A stretch of DNA of 64,000 nucleotides from Gordonia hongkongensis (GCF_023078355.1 NZ_CP095552.1:3286001-3350000), one strand, 5' to 3'; shown: positions 38,155-49,302, counted from the stretch's first letter. Numbers and translations: made by a program. Notes: generated by a model from the sequence alone, not told the origin.

Positions 38155-39119
38155 ATGAGCACCGTGCGTTCGTCGAATCCCGTACCGGGTGCGCCCGGGT
38201 CCCGCCGAGCCCGGCGCCTGTTGCCGTCCGCGGTGGCCGTCGCTCTCGTCGCCCTCTCCCCGCTGATGGCCGGTTGTCTCGAACGGTCGACGACGGTGGG
38301 AGATCGCTACTCGGGGAGCGTCGTCGTGGCGACCACCCCGGACAATCCGCGCGGGACACCGCAGTTCGACCTCCCCGAGTCGATGGTGGGGCAGGTCTCG
38401 GTGACCGACTACAAACAGGTGCCCGATCGTCCCGAGGCGCCGTCGTCTCCGGGCGCCGGACCCGAGAACACGGCGGATTCCCCCTCCCCTCCGAGTCCGC
38501 CGGAAACGACGAGGCCGGCGCGGACGAGAACCCCTCCGAGGACGATCCCGCCACGCGCGTCGGAACGCGGGCGTCGTTCAGCGATCTCACCGCGGGACAG
38601 TTCGCCCAGCTGGGCGACATCGTGGCCGACGCCTACGGCGACACCTCGCTGACGATGGACCTCACCGCCAAGCGCAGCGGGGAGGTGGTGCGGTTCCGCG
38701 GCGACGCCGATCTGACCGAGCTGGTCCCGGACCGCGACTACGTGCAGCTGACCGTCACCTTCGGCGGTCCGGTGACCGCGACGAACGGCGAGCAGGTCGG
38801 CGAGTCCACCGTGACCTGGACCCCTGCTCCGGGTGAACCGTCGGACTTCAGCGCCGATGCCACCTATCCGGACCCGGCGACCGCCGCGGTCAGCAGTTGG
38901 TCGTGGTTCGTCGCGTTGCTGTGCGTCGTGGTCGTCCTGGTGATCGTCCGGATCGCCTACTCCAAGCGGTATCGCGGACCGCGGCCCGGACGTCCGGTGG
39001 CGGCTAAGACAAACCCTTCGTCGATCTCGGGTGAAGGACTCGCGGCTGCCGCCGATCCCGTGTCGGGTCCGTCATCGGCAACGCCGCCCGCGGATCGAAA
39101 GCCACCCGCAGGCACATGA
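38155..39119 (+). CDS. lppM: LppM-type lipoprotein, frameshifted at a C run
   Basis: Ortholog position of Rv2171 (LppM). The N-terminal part (38155 to ~38480) has a signal peptide with lipobox LMAG-Cys and RYSGSVVVATTPDNPRG. The C-terminal part, in another frame, has DLTAGQFAQLGDIVADAYG, a beta domain, and a membrane helix near 38890-38960. Adding one C to the five-base run at 38480-38484 joins them into about 321 residues. A protein with both a lipid anchor and a C-terminal helix is expected for LppM, so I treat the break as an error in the sequence. Confidence 0.8.
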
Positions 39120-39125
39120 TGCCGC

Positions 39126-39153
39126 GCCGGACCGGCGTCGACACCGGTCCGGC
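39126..39153. terminator. Bidirectional terminator between lppM and metF
   Basis: A perfect 10-bp stem GCCGGACCGG/CCGGTCCGGC with an 8-nt loop lies between convergent stop codons. Confidence 0.78.
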
Positions 39154-39170
39154 GGAACAGCTTCGGCCGT

Positions 39171-40121
39171 TCAGGCCGGGACGTGCAGCGCGGCGTCGAC
39201 GTCCACGCCGAGTCGGCCCAGGACCTCCGTCGTGGCCTTGGCGAAATTCAGACTGCAGAAATGCAGGCACGGCGCACCCTCGGCGACGAGTCGCTGTGCC
39301 ATCTCGGTGGCGAAGTCGATGCCGACGGCACGGACCGACGCGCGGTCCTCCTCGGCGCCGTTGCCCGCCGCTTTGGCGAACCGCTCCTCGACGTCGGGCG
39401 GGATCACCGATCCCGACAGCTCGACCATGCGACGGACGGTGGCCAGCGACGTCACCGGCATGATGCCCGGGATGATCGGCTTGAGTCCCTGCTCGGGGTC
39501 GGCGGCCGCGACCCGGTCGCGCAGCCGCAGGTAGTGCTCGACGTCGAAGAACATCTGGGTGATGGAGTACTCGGCCCCGGCCCGCAACTTGCTGACGAGT
39601 GTGCGGGTGTCGTGTTCGATGTCGGGCGACCGATGATGCGTCTCCGGGAACGACGCCACCCCCACGTGGAAGTCGCCGAGGGTATCGATGAGCCGGACCA
39701 GTTGCTCGGCGTACTCGACGCCGTCGGGATGGGCGACCCACTCGCCGAGCGGATCGCCGGGCGGATCGCCGCGGAGCGCGAGGATGTTGGTGATGCCCTG
39801 GTCGGCGTAGGCACCGACGAGCGCGCGCAGTTCCGCGACGCTGTGATTGACGGCGGTCAGGTGGGCCACCGGCAGCAGCGTGGTCTGTGCGGCGAGCTCA
39901 CCGGTGATGCGCACCGTGCGATCCCGCGTCGAACCGCCGGCACCGTAGGTCATCGAGACGAACGCCGGGGACAACCGCTCGAAGATACGCACCGCCCGCC
40001 ACAGCCGGGACTCGGCCTCGGCGTCACGCGGCGGGAAGAACTCGACCGAGAACGGGACCGGGCCGCGGTGCGGAGCGGACAGGCGTTCGACGATCGAGGG
40101 TGCGGGAGCGGTTGGGGTCAC
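39171..40121 (-). CDS. metF: 5,10-methylenetetrahydrofolate reductase
   Basis: Reduces methylene-THF to methyl-THF for methionine synthesis. 316 residues. It has FSVEFFPPRDAEAES (catalytic Glu in EFFPP), VSMTYGAGGSTRDRT, HLTAVNHS, LALRGDPPGDP and SITQMFFD. I chose GTG at 40121 because TACACT lies 6 nt upstream (40133-40128), a leaderless signature; an ATG at 40148 would add 9 residues. It is divergent from idsA across a 38-bp interval with a -10 box for each gene. Confidence 0.93.
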   Translation of the reverse strand: MTPTAPAPSIVERLSAPHRGPVPFSVEFFPPRDAEAESRLWRAVRIFERLSPAFVSMTYGAGGSTRDRTVRITGELAAQTTLLPVAHLTAVNHSVAELRALVGAYADQGITNILALRGDPPGDPLGEWVAHPDGVEYAEQLVRLIDTLGDFHVGVASFPETHHRSPDIEHDTRTLVSKLRAGAEYSITQMFFDVEHYLRLRDRVAAADPEQGLKPIIPGIMPVTSLATVRRMVELSGSVIPPDVEERFAKAAGNGAEEDRASVRAVGIDFATEMAQRLVAEGAPCLHFCSLNFAKATTEVLGRLGVDVDAALHVPA

Positions 40122-40159
40122 CCGCACAGTGTACGGAGCAGGTCGCATAGCCTGGCAGG

Positions 40160-41359
40160 GTGACCTCCACGATCCCCACGCCCAACTCGCTCGATGCGGT
40201 TCCGGGCGCCGTCGAGGCCGAATTACGCGCCTTCTTCGACGACGCGGTCCCGGCCGCCGCCGCGATCGCACCGGTGGTCGGTGAGGCGGCCGAACTGATC
40301 CGGGAGTTCGTGCTGCGAGGAGGCAAACGCATCCGACCGGTCTTCGCCTTCGCCGGGTGGCGCTGCGGGACGTCGTCGTCGGACCGTGCCGTCGCCGGGG
40401 CCGCAGCCGAGGACGACGCCCCCGGCCCGCGGGACGCGCTGCGCGTCTGCGCCGCACTCGAACTCGTGCAGGCCTGCGCCCTGATCCACGACGACATCAT
40501 CGACCGGTCGGACACCCGGCGCGGGTACCCGACCGTGCACCGGGAGTTCGAGTCACGGCACGCGAGCGCGGAGTGGGCCGGGGACTCCGGCGCCCACGGG
40601 GTCGCGGCCGCGATCCTCGCCGGCGACTTCGCGCTCGCCTGGGCGGACGACCTGGTCCACGGTCACCGGCCGGGGGTTTCGACAGGCTCGACCGGCGGGG
40701 ACCGCTCCACCGGCAGGGACCGCTCAACCGGCAGGGACGGCGACCACCCGCTGCCCGCGGAGGTGGGCGCGACGTGGGCGGCGATGCGGACCGAGGTGCT
40801 CGGCGGCCAGTTCCTGGACATCGTGAACGAGGCCGGCGGCGACGACTCGACCGAGGCCGCCTACCGGGTGATGGAGTTCAAAACCGCCGCCTACACCGTC
40901 GCGCGACCACTCGAGCTGGGTGCGCGACTCGCCGGTGCGTCCGAGCAGCTGGTGTCGACGCTGCGTGCGATCGGGCACGACCTCGGCATCGCCTTCCAGC
41001 TCCGCGACGATCTGCTCGGCGTCTTCGGCGATCCCGAACGCACGGGTAAACCGTCCGGGGACGATCTGGTCTCGGACAAGCACACGGCCCTGCGCGCGAT
41101 CGCGCTGCAACGCGCCGATGCGGCCGACCCGGCCCTCGGCGCGCGGTTGCGCTCCTACTTCGGCCGCCGGCTCGACAGCGACGAATTGGGTTCCGCGCGA
41201 GACCTGTTCGTCGAGCTCGGCGCGGTGGCCGAGGTGGAGAACTCGATCGACGAGCTGTTGGGGTCGGCGTTGACCGCACTCGACGCCGCCGACATCGGCG
41301 ACGACATCCGTGCCGAGCTGATCGCGGTCGCCCATCGCGTCGCGCACCGTCAGGCGTGA
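40160..41359 (+). CDS. idsA2: Polyprenyl (geranylgeranyl-type) diphosphate synthase
   Basis: Condenses isopentenyl diphosphate with allylic diphosphates. 399 residues. The first Asp-rich motif is HDDIIDRSDTRRG and the second is QLRDDLLGVFGD; GGKRIRP is the IPP-binding motif. Residues ~170-195 are an in-frame low-complexity insertion (three STG(G/R)DR units) between conserved helices. The GTG start follows TAGCCT by 6 nt. The stop overlaps the mptA start (GTGA). It occupies the Rv2173 position and may supply polyprenyl carriers for the mannosyltransferases that follow. Confidence 0.9.
   Translation: MTSTIPTPNSLDAVPGAVEAELRAFFDDAVPAAAAIAPVVGEAAELIREFVLRGGKRIRPVFAFAGWRCGTSSSDRAVAGAAAEDDAPGPRDALRVCAALELVQACALIHDDIIDRSDTRRGYPTVHREFESRHASAEWAGDSGAHGVAAAILAGDFALAWADDLVHGHRPGVSTGSTGGDRSTGRDRSTGRDGDHPLPAEVGATWAAMRTEVLGGQFLDIVNEAGGDDSTEAAYRVMEFKTAAYTVARPLELGARLAGASEQLVSTLRAIGHDLGIAFQLRDDLLGVFGDPERTGKPSGDDLVSDKHTALRAIALQRADAADPALGARLRSYFGRRLDSDELGSARDLFVELGAVAEVENSIDELLGSALTALDAADIGDDIRAELIAVAHRVAHRQA
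40674..40744 (+). repeat. In-frame 18-bp tandem repeat in idsA2
   Basis: ACCGGC starts 18-bp units at 40691, 40709 and 40727, preceded by TTTCGACAGGCTCG. Such TTTCGACAGGCTC-type elements are common intergenic repeats in high-GC actinobacteria; here the block is inside a coding frame. Confidence 0.75.
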
Positions 41360-42999
41360 GCACTTCCGTGACAGGTGCCGCCACGGCCGGTCGGGGCGAT
41401 CTGATCCTCGGCGCGATCGGGTCCGTGCTGGTCTGTCTCGGCAGCTTCGGGGTCGGCGACCCGCCGCGCAACTCCGCTCTTCTCTCCGATCTGGGTCTGA
41501 GCTGGATCACGTACGGGCACGGCAAGAACGTCTTCGGGACGCTGTTCTGGCTGGGCGTGTTCCTCATGGTGTTCGGGTGGGTCCGGCTGGGGCGTCGGAT
41601 CATCTCCTCCACCACCCACACCGCGCCGACGACGCGGACGCTGAGCCGATGGGTGCTCGTGTGGACCGCTCCCCTGCTCGTCGCGGTGCCGGTGTACTCG
41701 CGCGACGTCTACGCCTATCTCGCCCAGGGCGCGGTGTTCGGCGCCGGTTTCGACCCGTATGCCGACGGTCCCGCCCACCTGCCCGGTCCGCTCGTCGACA
41801 GCATGGCGCAGGTCTGGGCGACCACGACGGCACCGTACGGCCCCTTCTTCATGGGCATGCTGCGCGTCGTCACCGAGATCACCGGCGACCAGGTCGTCCT
41901 CGGCGTGCTGGCCATCCGGCTGGTGCTGCTGCCCGGACTCTTCCTGTCCCTCTGGGCGATCCCCCGATTGGCGGAGCGGTTCGGGGCCTCCCCGCAAGCC
42001 GGACTCTGGCTGGTGCTCTTCAACCCGCTGGTCCTGATCCATCTCGTGGCGGGACCGCACGTGGAGCTGCTGATGATGGGCGTCCTCGTCACCGGGATCG
42101 TCCTGGTGGTCGACGGCCGGCACGTGGTGGGCACAGCCGTCCTGGCGCTCGCGGTGTCGATCAAGATCACCGCCGGCATCGCACTGCCGTTCGTCTTGTG
42201 GATCTGGCTGTCGCACATCCGTTCCCGGCGACCGGTGACCGCCCGCGACGTGGTGACGGTGTTCGCATCCATCGTCGGGATCGCGGTCGCGGTGTTCGGC
42301 CTGTGGACCCTGGTGATCGGCTTGGGACTCGGCTGGCTCACCGGCCTGGGGTGGGCCGACGTCATCATCAACTGGTTCACCATTCCCACCCTCGCCGCCC
42401 ATGTCGTGACCCTCGTCGCGGCGCCGTTCGTCGCCCTCAATCTGCAACCGGTGCTGGAGGTCACGCGGGCAATCGGTTCGGTGGTCCTCGCGGTCACGCT
42501 GGTCGCGCTCTGGTGGCGCCACCGCCACGACGTGCGGGACGCGGTCGCCGGGATGGCGTGGGCGATGCTGGCCGTACTCCTGCTCGAGCCGTCGACGCTG
42601 CCCTGGTACTACACGTGGGTGCTGGTGATCGCGGTGGCCTTCGACCTGCCGATGTGGGTGCGGGCCACGGTCGTCGGTGCCTCGACGTTCCTGCTGATCG
42701 TGTTCCAGCCCGACGACGCGATCGTCTTCTACAAACCTGTCGAGGTGACGCTGGCGGCCGCACTGGCCGGCGTCGCGGCCTGGTCGCTGACCCGTCGGGA
42801 CCCGTTGCGGCTGGGCCGGTTCGGGAGGTGGGCGTGGGGCGCGACCCCGGCCGGCGAGGACACTCTCGCGTCGGATGTCCTCGCGGAGACGGGCGTCGAG
42901 GAGTCGGGGCGCGCCGAGGCCGAGCACCGGGAGTCCGGACCCCGGGGGTTCGGGGCCGGGGCGTCGCTCAGAAAGCCTGGGCCTGCGCCCGGCGGATGA
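41356..42999 (+). CDS. mptA: Alpha-(1->6)-mannosyltransferase MptA (GT-C fold)
   Basis: Polyprenyl-phosphomannose-dependent membrane enzyme that extends the mannan core of lipomannan/LAM. 547 residues with about twelve helices. The first loop carries SRDVYAYLAQG, where acidic residues near the start of the family's first loop are catalytic. TTAPYGPFFMGM and PSTLPWYYTWVL are also conserved. It overlaps idsA2 by 4 bp, the Rv2173-Rv2174 arrangement. The hydrophilic C-terminus (~500-547) overlaps the opposing Rv2175c-like stop by 32 bp. Confidence 0.9.
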   Translation: MSTSVTGAATAGRGDLILGAIGSVLVCLGSFGVGDPPRNSALLSDLGLSWITYGHGKNVFGTLFWLGVFLMVFGWVRLGRRIISSTTHTAPTTRTLSRWVLVWTAPLLVAVPVYSRDVYAYLAQGAVFGAGFDPYADGPAHLPGPLVDSMAQVWATTTAPYGPFFMGMLRVVTEITGDQVVLGVLAIRLVLLPGLFLSLWAIPRLAERFGASPQAGLWLVLFNPLVLIHLVAGPHVELLMMGVLVTGIVLVVDGRHVVGTAVLALAVSIKITAGIALPFVLWIWLSHIRSRRPVTARDVVTVFASIVGIAVAVFGLWTLVIGLGLGWLTGLGWADVIINWFTIPTLAAHVVTLVAAPFVALNLQPVLEVTRAIGSVVLAVTLVALWWRHRHDVRDAVAGMAWAMLAVLLLEPSTLPWYYTWVLVIAVAFDLPMWVRATVVGASTFLLIVFQPDDAIVFYKPVEVTLAAALAGVAAWSLTRRDPLRLGRFGRWAWGATPAGEDTLASDVLAETGVEESGRAEAEHRESGPRGFGAGASLRKPGPAPGG

Positions 43000-43333
43000 C
43001 CTCGCGGGCCAGATCCGTGTGCAGCGCTGCCGCCGGGTGGAGTCCGAGATCTTCCTGCTCGGTGAACAGCCACTCCATCACCTCGTCGCGCGTGTAACCG
43101 CCGTCGATCAGGACCGCCACGAGCCCGTAGAAGTGTTTCGCGACGCCGCCCTCGTCCACGAAGAGCGCCGGAATCGCCGGGTATCCGTTGTGGGAGACCG
43201 CGAGCAGGTGATGGTCACGGATGAGTGTCCGCACCCGGTTGGTCGACACCCCGAGGCGGTCGGCGACATCGTCGATCGACAGGAACTCGGTGTCGGAAGG
43301 CAGAGTGTCAGGCGACAACGGTAGGGAACCCAC
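42968..43333 (-). CDS. Rv2175c-like small DNA-binding protein (PknL substrate family)
   Basis: 121 residues. LSIDDVADRLGVSTNRVRTL at ~16-35 is a winged or MerR-type helix-turn-helix, and the C-terminal domain has HFYGLVAVLIDGGYTRDEVMEWLF. In M. tuberculosis the neighbour Rv2175c is a DNA-binding protein phosphorylated by PknL. Start at GTG 43333, 6 nt after TACCCT. It is divergent from pknL with 152 bp between starts, and convergent with mptA. Confidence 0.85.
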   Translation of the reverse strand: MGSLPLSPDTLPSDTEFLSIDDVADRLGVSTNRVRTLIRDHHLLAVSHNGYPAIPALFVDEGGVAKHFYGLVAVLIDGGYTRDEVMEWLFTEQEDLGLHPAAALHTDLAREVIRRAQAQAF

Positions 43334-43485
43334 GTCGAAAGGGTAGCCGGTAGTCGGGAGCGGGAGAAACCGTCGGGTCGCGACGACATGACGAACGAGA
43401 CCCGCGAACGCCCCGGCGGCGACACCCTCGGTCGGCATCGTGCCGATGCTCTCGACCGGCCCGGGCTGCAGGTAGATTCGGCAGC

Positions 43486-44682
43486 GTGAACTCCCCCGTC
43501 GACACGATGCTCGGGACCGTCCTCGAGGACCGGTACCGGATCGACGCGCCCATCGCGCGCGGCGGCATGTCGGCGGTCTACCTCGCCGTCGACCTGCGGC
43601 TGGGACGCGACGTGGCGGTGAAGGTGATGGACTCCCGGTACTCGGGAGACCCACAGTTCTTGCGCCGCTTCGAGTTCGAGGCACGCGCGGTCGCCGGCCT
43701 CAAACATCCCGGGCTCGTCGCGGTGTACGACCAGGGCATCGACGACGGCATCGCGTTCCTGGTGATGGAACTGGTCGACGGGGGCAGCCTGCGCGAACTG
43801 TTGCGCGAGCGCGGCCCGATGCCGCCCCATGCCGTCGTCGCGGTGGCCGCGCCGGTACTCGGCGGGCTCGGCACCGCACATGCCGCGGGTCTGGTGCACC
43901 GGGACGTGAAACCCGAGAACGTGCTCATCTCCGACGAGGGCGAGGTGAAGGTCGCGGACTTCGGACTGGTGCGAGCCGTGGCCGAGGCCGGGGTGACCTC
44001 GGCCAGCGTGATCCTCGGGACCGCTGCCTACCTCTCCCCCGAACAGGTCGAGTCCACCCACGCCGACGCTCGCAGCGATGTCTACTCCATGGGTGTGATG
44101 ATGTTCGAACTCCTCACGGGCAGAACACCTTTCTCGGGCGACTCACCCCTGGCTCTCGCCTACCAGCGACTCAGCTTCGACGTGCCGGCGCCGGGCGACG
44201 TGATCCCGGGGGTGCCGGAGGAGTTCGACGAGATCGTGCTGCGCGCGACCGAACGCAACCCCGCCGATCGATATGCCGACGGCTTCGACATGCAACGGGC
44301 CCTGCTCGCCGTCGCCGACGAACTCGGCCTCCCGCCGTTCACGGTGCCCGCGCCGCGCCGGTCGGCCGAGCGTCAGACGGTGTCGCGCTACCGGGGCCCC
44401 GATCCCGGCGGCCATGGCACCCGGGTCCAGTCGGTGCCCGGCCCGGCGCGGCCCGCGGACACAGCCACACCCGTGGAGCAACCTGCGGCCGAGCGCGACG
44501 ACGTCGGCTCCGCGCCGCGTCCGGTGACCCGTCGTACCTCACGGCCGATGGCCGTCGAGCCCGAACTCATCGGCGGCAGCCGGCTCGGCGCGCTGGTCTG
44601 GATAGTCGTCGTGCTGGTGCTGGTCGGCGGCCTCGGCGCCCTCGGTTTCTGGGTCGGCAGCACGTTCCTGGCGATCGGCTGA
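43486..44682 (+). CDS. pknL: Serine/threonine protein kinase PknL
   Basis: Membrane-anchored eukaryotic-type kinase. 398 residues. The kinase domain (~15-270) has IARGGMSAVYLA (P-loop), VAVKVM (Lys), HRDVKPEN, ADFGLV (DFG) and the TAAYLSPEQ activation-segment end. A Pro/Arg-rich linker leads to one membrane helix at ~368-392 and almost no extracellular domain, as in PknL. It has a leaderless-type GTG start 7 nt after TAGATT. Confidence 0.93.
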   Translation: MNSPVDTMLGTVLEDRYRIDAPIARGGMSAVYLAVDLRLGRDVAVKVMDSRYSGDPQFLRRFEFEARAVAGLKHPGLVAVYDQGIDDGIAFLVMELVDGGSLRELLRERGPMPPHAVVAVAAPVLGGLGTAHAAGLVHRDVKPENVLISDEGEVKVADFGLVRAVAEAGVTSASVILGTAAYLSPEQVESTHADARSDVYSMGVMMFELLTGRTPFSGDSPLALAYQRLSFDVPAPGDVIPGVPEEFDEIVLRATERNPADRYADGFDMQRALLAVADELGLPPFTVPAPRRSAERQTVSRYRGPDPGGHGTRVQSVPGPARPADTATPVEQPAAERDDVGSAPRPVTRRTSRPMAVEPELIGGSRLGALVWIVVVLVLVGGLGALGFWVGSTFLAIG

Positions 44683-44694
44683 CGCCCCGCTCCC

Positions 44695-46612
<1,918 letters not shown>

Positions 46613-46700
46613 GGGTCAAGTATTCACACACCCTCGTGCCGACCCGCTCACCGCGCACCGTTTCGCCATACCGCCCTCCGGCTGTCTACCCTGGTATTTC

Positions 46701-48302
46701 GTGCGCTCCAGGTCCGTGCTGGCGACCGCTCTCCTGGCGGCGTCGATCATCGCGCGGCTCGTCTGGGACACGCTGACCGTGAACGGCAGGAACTTCGTGG
46801 ACCTGCACGTTTACCGCGACGGTTCGGCGGGTCTCGCCGACGGGTCGCTCTATCTCTTCACCTACGCCGGTGAGACCGACTTCGCCCTGCCCTTCACGTA
46901 TCCGCCGTTCGCGGCCGTCGTGCTGTACCCGTTGTCTCTCGTGCCATGGGACCTGGTGGCCATCGGCTGGCAGCTCGCGACGTTCGGAGCCCTGTACACC
47001 TGCGTCGTCCTCGCCTTACGCCTGTGCGGGTCGACGACCGACGTCTACGCCGTGGCCGCACTCTGGACCGCCCCCGCGATCTGGTGCGAACCGGTCCGGG
47101 TCACCCTGGACTACGGCCAGATCAACGTCTTCCTGATGCTGGGCACCCTGCTGGCGGTCACCTGGGCGCGCAGCGACCGCGGGGTGCTCGCCGGCGGCGC
47201 ACTCATCGGTCTGATGGCCGGGGTCAAGCTCACCCCGGCGATCTCCGGGCTCTGGTATCTCGCCGCCCGCAAACCCCTGGGCGCCCTGGCCGCCGCGGTC
47301 GCCTTCGTCTTCACCGTCCTCGGTTGCCTGCTGCTCTTCCCCGACGTCACCCGCACCTACTACGGGACCCTACTCGGCGACGCCGAGCGCATCGGCCCCG
47401 TCGAGGCGGTGATCAATCAGAGCCTGCGCGGCACCCTGTCCCGCTTCGTGGGCTTCGACGTGGGGTCGGGCTGGATCTGGATGGTCGGCGTCCTGGTCGC
47501 GGTCGTGGTGGCGGTGTTCGCCGGCCGCGCGGTGTCCGACGCGCTCGGCATCCTGCTGGTGGTCCAGCTCTTCGGACTCCTGGTGTCGCCGATCTCGTGG
47601 GTCCATCACTGGGTGTGGATCATCCCGCTGGGAATCTGGCTCGTGCACGGCACCGGTTCGCGGCGCCGGGGCGCGCGGGCGGTCCTCGCGATGTGGATCG
47701 TGGTCGCGGGCCTCGGGATTCCGTGGTTGCTCCGGGTCACGATCGAGTACGGTCCCCATCCCCCGGCGGCACTCGAGGCGATCTTCGGGGCCGCGTGGCC
47801 GGCGGCAACCTTCGTCACCTTCGCCTGGATGATCGCGACGCGCGCCGCGCGCGACGAACCCCGCGACACCCGACCGCGCGACGTCGTCGCCGCGGCGATC
47901 GTCGCCGCGGCGATCGTCGCCGACGGCCGGCTGCTGCTGGCGCAGCGGTCCCGTCCCGCCGAACTCGCCGGTCTGTGGGAACTGCCCGGCGGTCGTGTCG
48001 AGTCGGGGGAAACCCATGCGGCGGCGCTGGTTCGGGAGATCCGCGAGGAGCTCGGAGCCGAGGTCGAAGCCGGCGAGGGCGTCGGCTCCCCGGTCGCGCT
48101 GCCCGGTGGCCTGACCCTGCACGCCTACGTTGCGCGGTTGCGTTCGGGGACTCCGACCGCGCTCGAGCACCTCGCCGTGCGCTGGTTCTCCGCCGACGAG
48201 CTACGACACCTCGACGCAGCCGAGATCGTCCCGGCAGATCGCGACTGGATACCAGAGCTGTGCGCCGTCCTGGACGGCACCCGGGTCGGCGACGCCGGCT
48301 GA
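46701..48302 (+). CDS. GT87 mannosyltransferase fused to a Nudix (MutT-like) hydrolase domain
   Basis: 533 residues. Residues ~1-395 are a GT-C membrane protein (Rv2181 type, alpha-1,2-mannosyltransferase) with VDLHVYRDGSAGL in the first loop, FTYPPFAAVVLYPL and SPISWVHHWVWIIPL. Residues ~405-530 form a cytoplasmic Nudix domain: ELPGGRVESGETH continuing to REIREELGAEV, the full GX5EX7REUXEEXGU box. The junction is a repeated VVAAAIVAAAIVADGR segment in the same frame, and no stop or alternative start is visible. The GTG start is 8 nt after TACCCT. Confidence 0.85.
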   Translation: MRSRSVLATALLAASIIARLVWDTLTVNGRNFVDLHVYRDGSAGLADGSLYLFTYAGETDFALPFTYPPFAAVVLYPLSLVPWDLVAIGWQLATFGALYTCVVLALRLCGSTTDVYAVAALWTAPAIWCEPVRVTLDYGQINVFLMLGTLLAVTWARSDRGVLAGGALIGLMAGVKLTPAISGLWYLAARKPLGALAAAVAFVFTVLGCLLLFPDVTRTYYGTLLGDAERIGPVEAVINQSLRGTLSRFVGFDVGSGWIWMVGVLVAVVVAVFAGRAVSDALGILLVVQLFGLLVSPISWVHHWVWIIPLGIWLVHGTGSRRRGARAVLAMWIVVAGLGIPWLLRVTIEYGPHPPAALEAIFGAAWPAATFVTFAWMIATRAARDEPRDTRPRDVVAAAIVAAAIVADGRLLLAQRSRPAELAGLWELPGGRVESGETHAAALVREIREELGAEVEAGEGVGSPVALPGGLTLHAYVARLRSGTPTALEHLAVRWFSADELRHLDAAEIVPADRDWIPELCAVLDGTRVGDAG

Positions 48303-48591
48303 CCGACTGCGGCGGGTGCTCGCCGAGAAGCGAGCTTGCGCGCATCACCACGCTCCTGAAGAGCGCTTGCGAACATCACCCCGCTCCCTTAGGAGGCCGG
48401 AGCTTGCGGAGGGCGCAACCAACCACCGCTCCCTGAGGAGCGCCCGGAGCTTGCGGAGGGCGCGTCACGAAGGGTTTGCCCCGCATCTCACCAGGACCCT
48501 TCGTGACGCTCGCAAGCTCGCTCCTCAGGGAGCAGAGGGAGGGCATCGCTCGCACCTCAGCTCAGGGAGCAGAGGGCGGTCAGAGACTTCC
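48303..48591. repeat. Complex inverted-repeat region between convergent genes
   Basis: No gene. 48428-48474 is an exact reverse complement of 13960-14006. GCGTCACGAAGGGT (48462-48475) is inverted at 48496-48509, and the flanks GCTCCCTGAGGAGC and GCTCCTCAGGGAGC extend this into a large imperfect stem spanning ~48428-48533. A further degenerate copy is at ~48380-48415. It lies between convergent stops and may act as a terminator. Confidence 0.85.
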
Positions 48592-49302
48592 TCAAGCGGC
48601 GGCGTCGGCCGCCGGGGGCTCGACCGGCGGGGCCTGGTTCTTGAGACTCGCAGCGTAGACGTCGACGTACTGCTGACCCGAGAGCTGCATCAGCTCGTAC
48701 ATGATCTCGTCGGTGACCGCGCGTTCGATGTAGCGGTTGCCCTCCATGCCCTCGTAACGCGAGAAGTTCAGGGGCTTGCCGATACGCACCGACACCCGGG
48801 TGGGTCGCGGCAGGATGCTGCCCGGCGGGTTGAACTTGTGGGTGTCGATCATCGCGACGGGGATGACCGGCACCCCGGTGTCCATGGCCAGCCGGGCGAG
48901 ACCGGTCTTTCCCTTGTAGAGGCGTCCGTCGGGCGATCGGGTGCCCTCGGGGTACATCCCCATCAGCTTGCCCTTGTCGAGCTGGCGGCGTGCCGCGGTG
49001 AGCGCACCCTCGGCGGCCTCGGCTCCCGACCGGTCGATGGGGATCTGACCGACCGCGGTGAAGAACCAGCGCTGGAAGCCACCTTTGAGCCCCGTACCGG
49101 TGAAGTACTCGTTCTTGGCGAGGAAGTAGATGCGGCGATCCACCATCAGCGGCAGGAAGAAGCTGTCCATCACCGCGAGGTGATTGCTCGCCAGGATCGC
49201 CGGGCCGTCGGTCGGGATGTTCTCGTGTCCTTCGATCGTCGGCCGGCCGAGGACCCGCAGGATCGGACCGAGAAAGATGTACTTGAACGCCCAGTACCAC
49301 AT
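48592..49302 (-). CDS. 1-acyl-sn-glycerol-3-phosphate acyltransferase (PlsC family)
   Basis: 236 residues, Rv2182c position. It has NHLAVMDSFFLP (NHx4D catalytic block) at ~43 and YPEGTRSPDGRLYKGKTG. ATG at 49302 (MWYWAFKYI) has GAGGAG 6 nt upstream. It acylates lysophosphatidate, or a related acceptor such as phosphatidylinositol mannoside intermediates; this is context only. The 154 bp to the next gene hold no gene. Confidence 0.88.
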   Translation of the reverse strand: MWYWAFKYIFLGPILRVLGRPTIEGHENIPTDGPAILASNHLAVMDSFFLPLMVDRRIYFLAKNEYFTGTGLKGGFQRWFFTAVGQIPIDRSGAEAAEGALTAARRQLDKGKLMGMYPEGTRSPDGRLYKGKTGLARLAMDTGVPVIPVAMIDTHKFNPPGSILPRPTRVSVRIGKPLNFSRYEGMEGNRYIERAVTDEIMYELMQLSGQQYVDVYAASLKNQAPPVEPPAADAAA

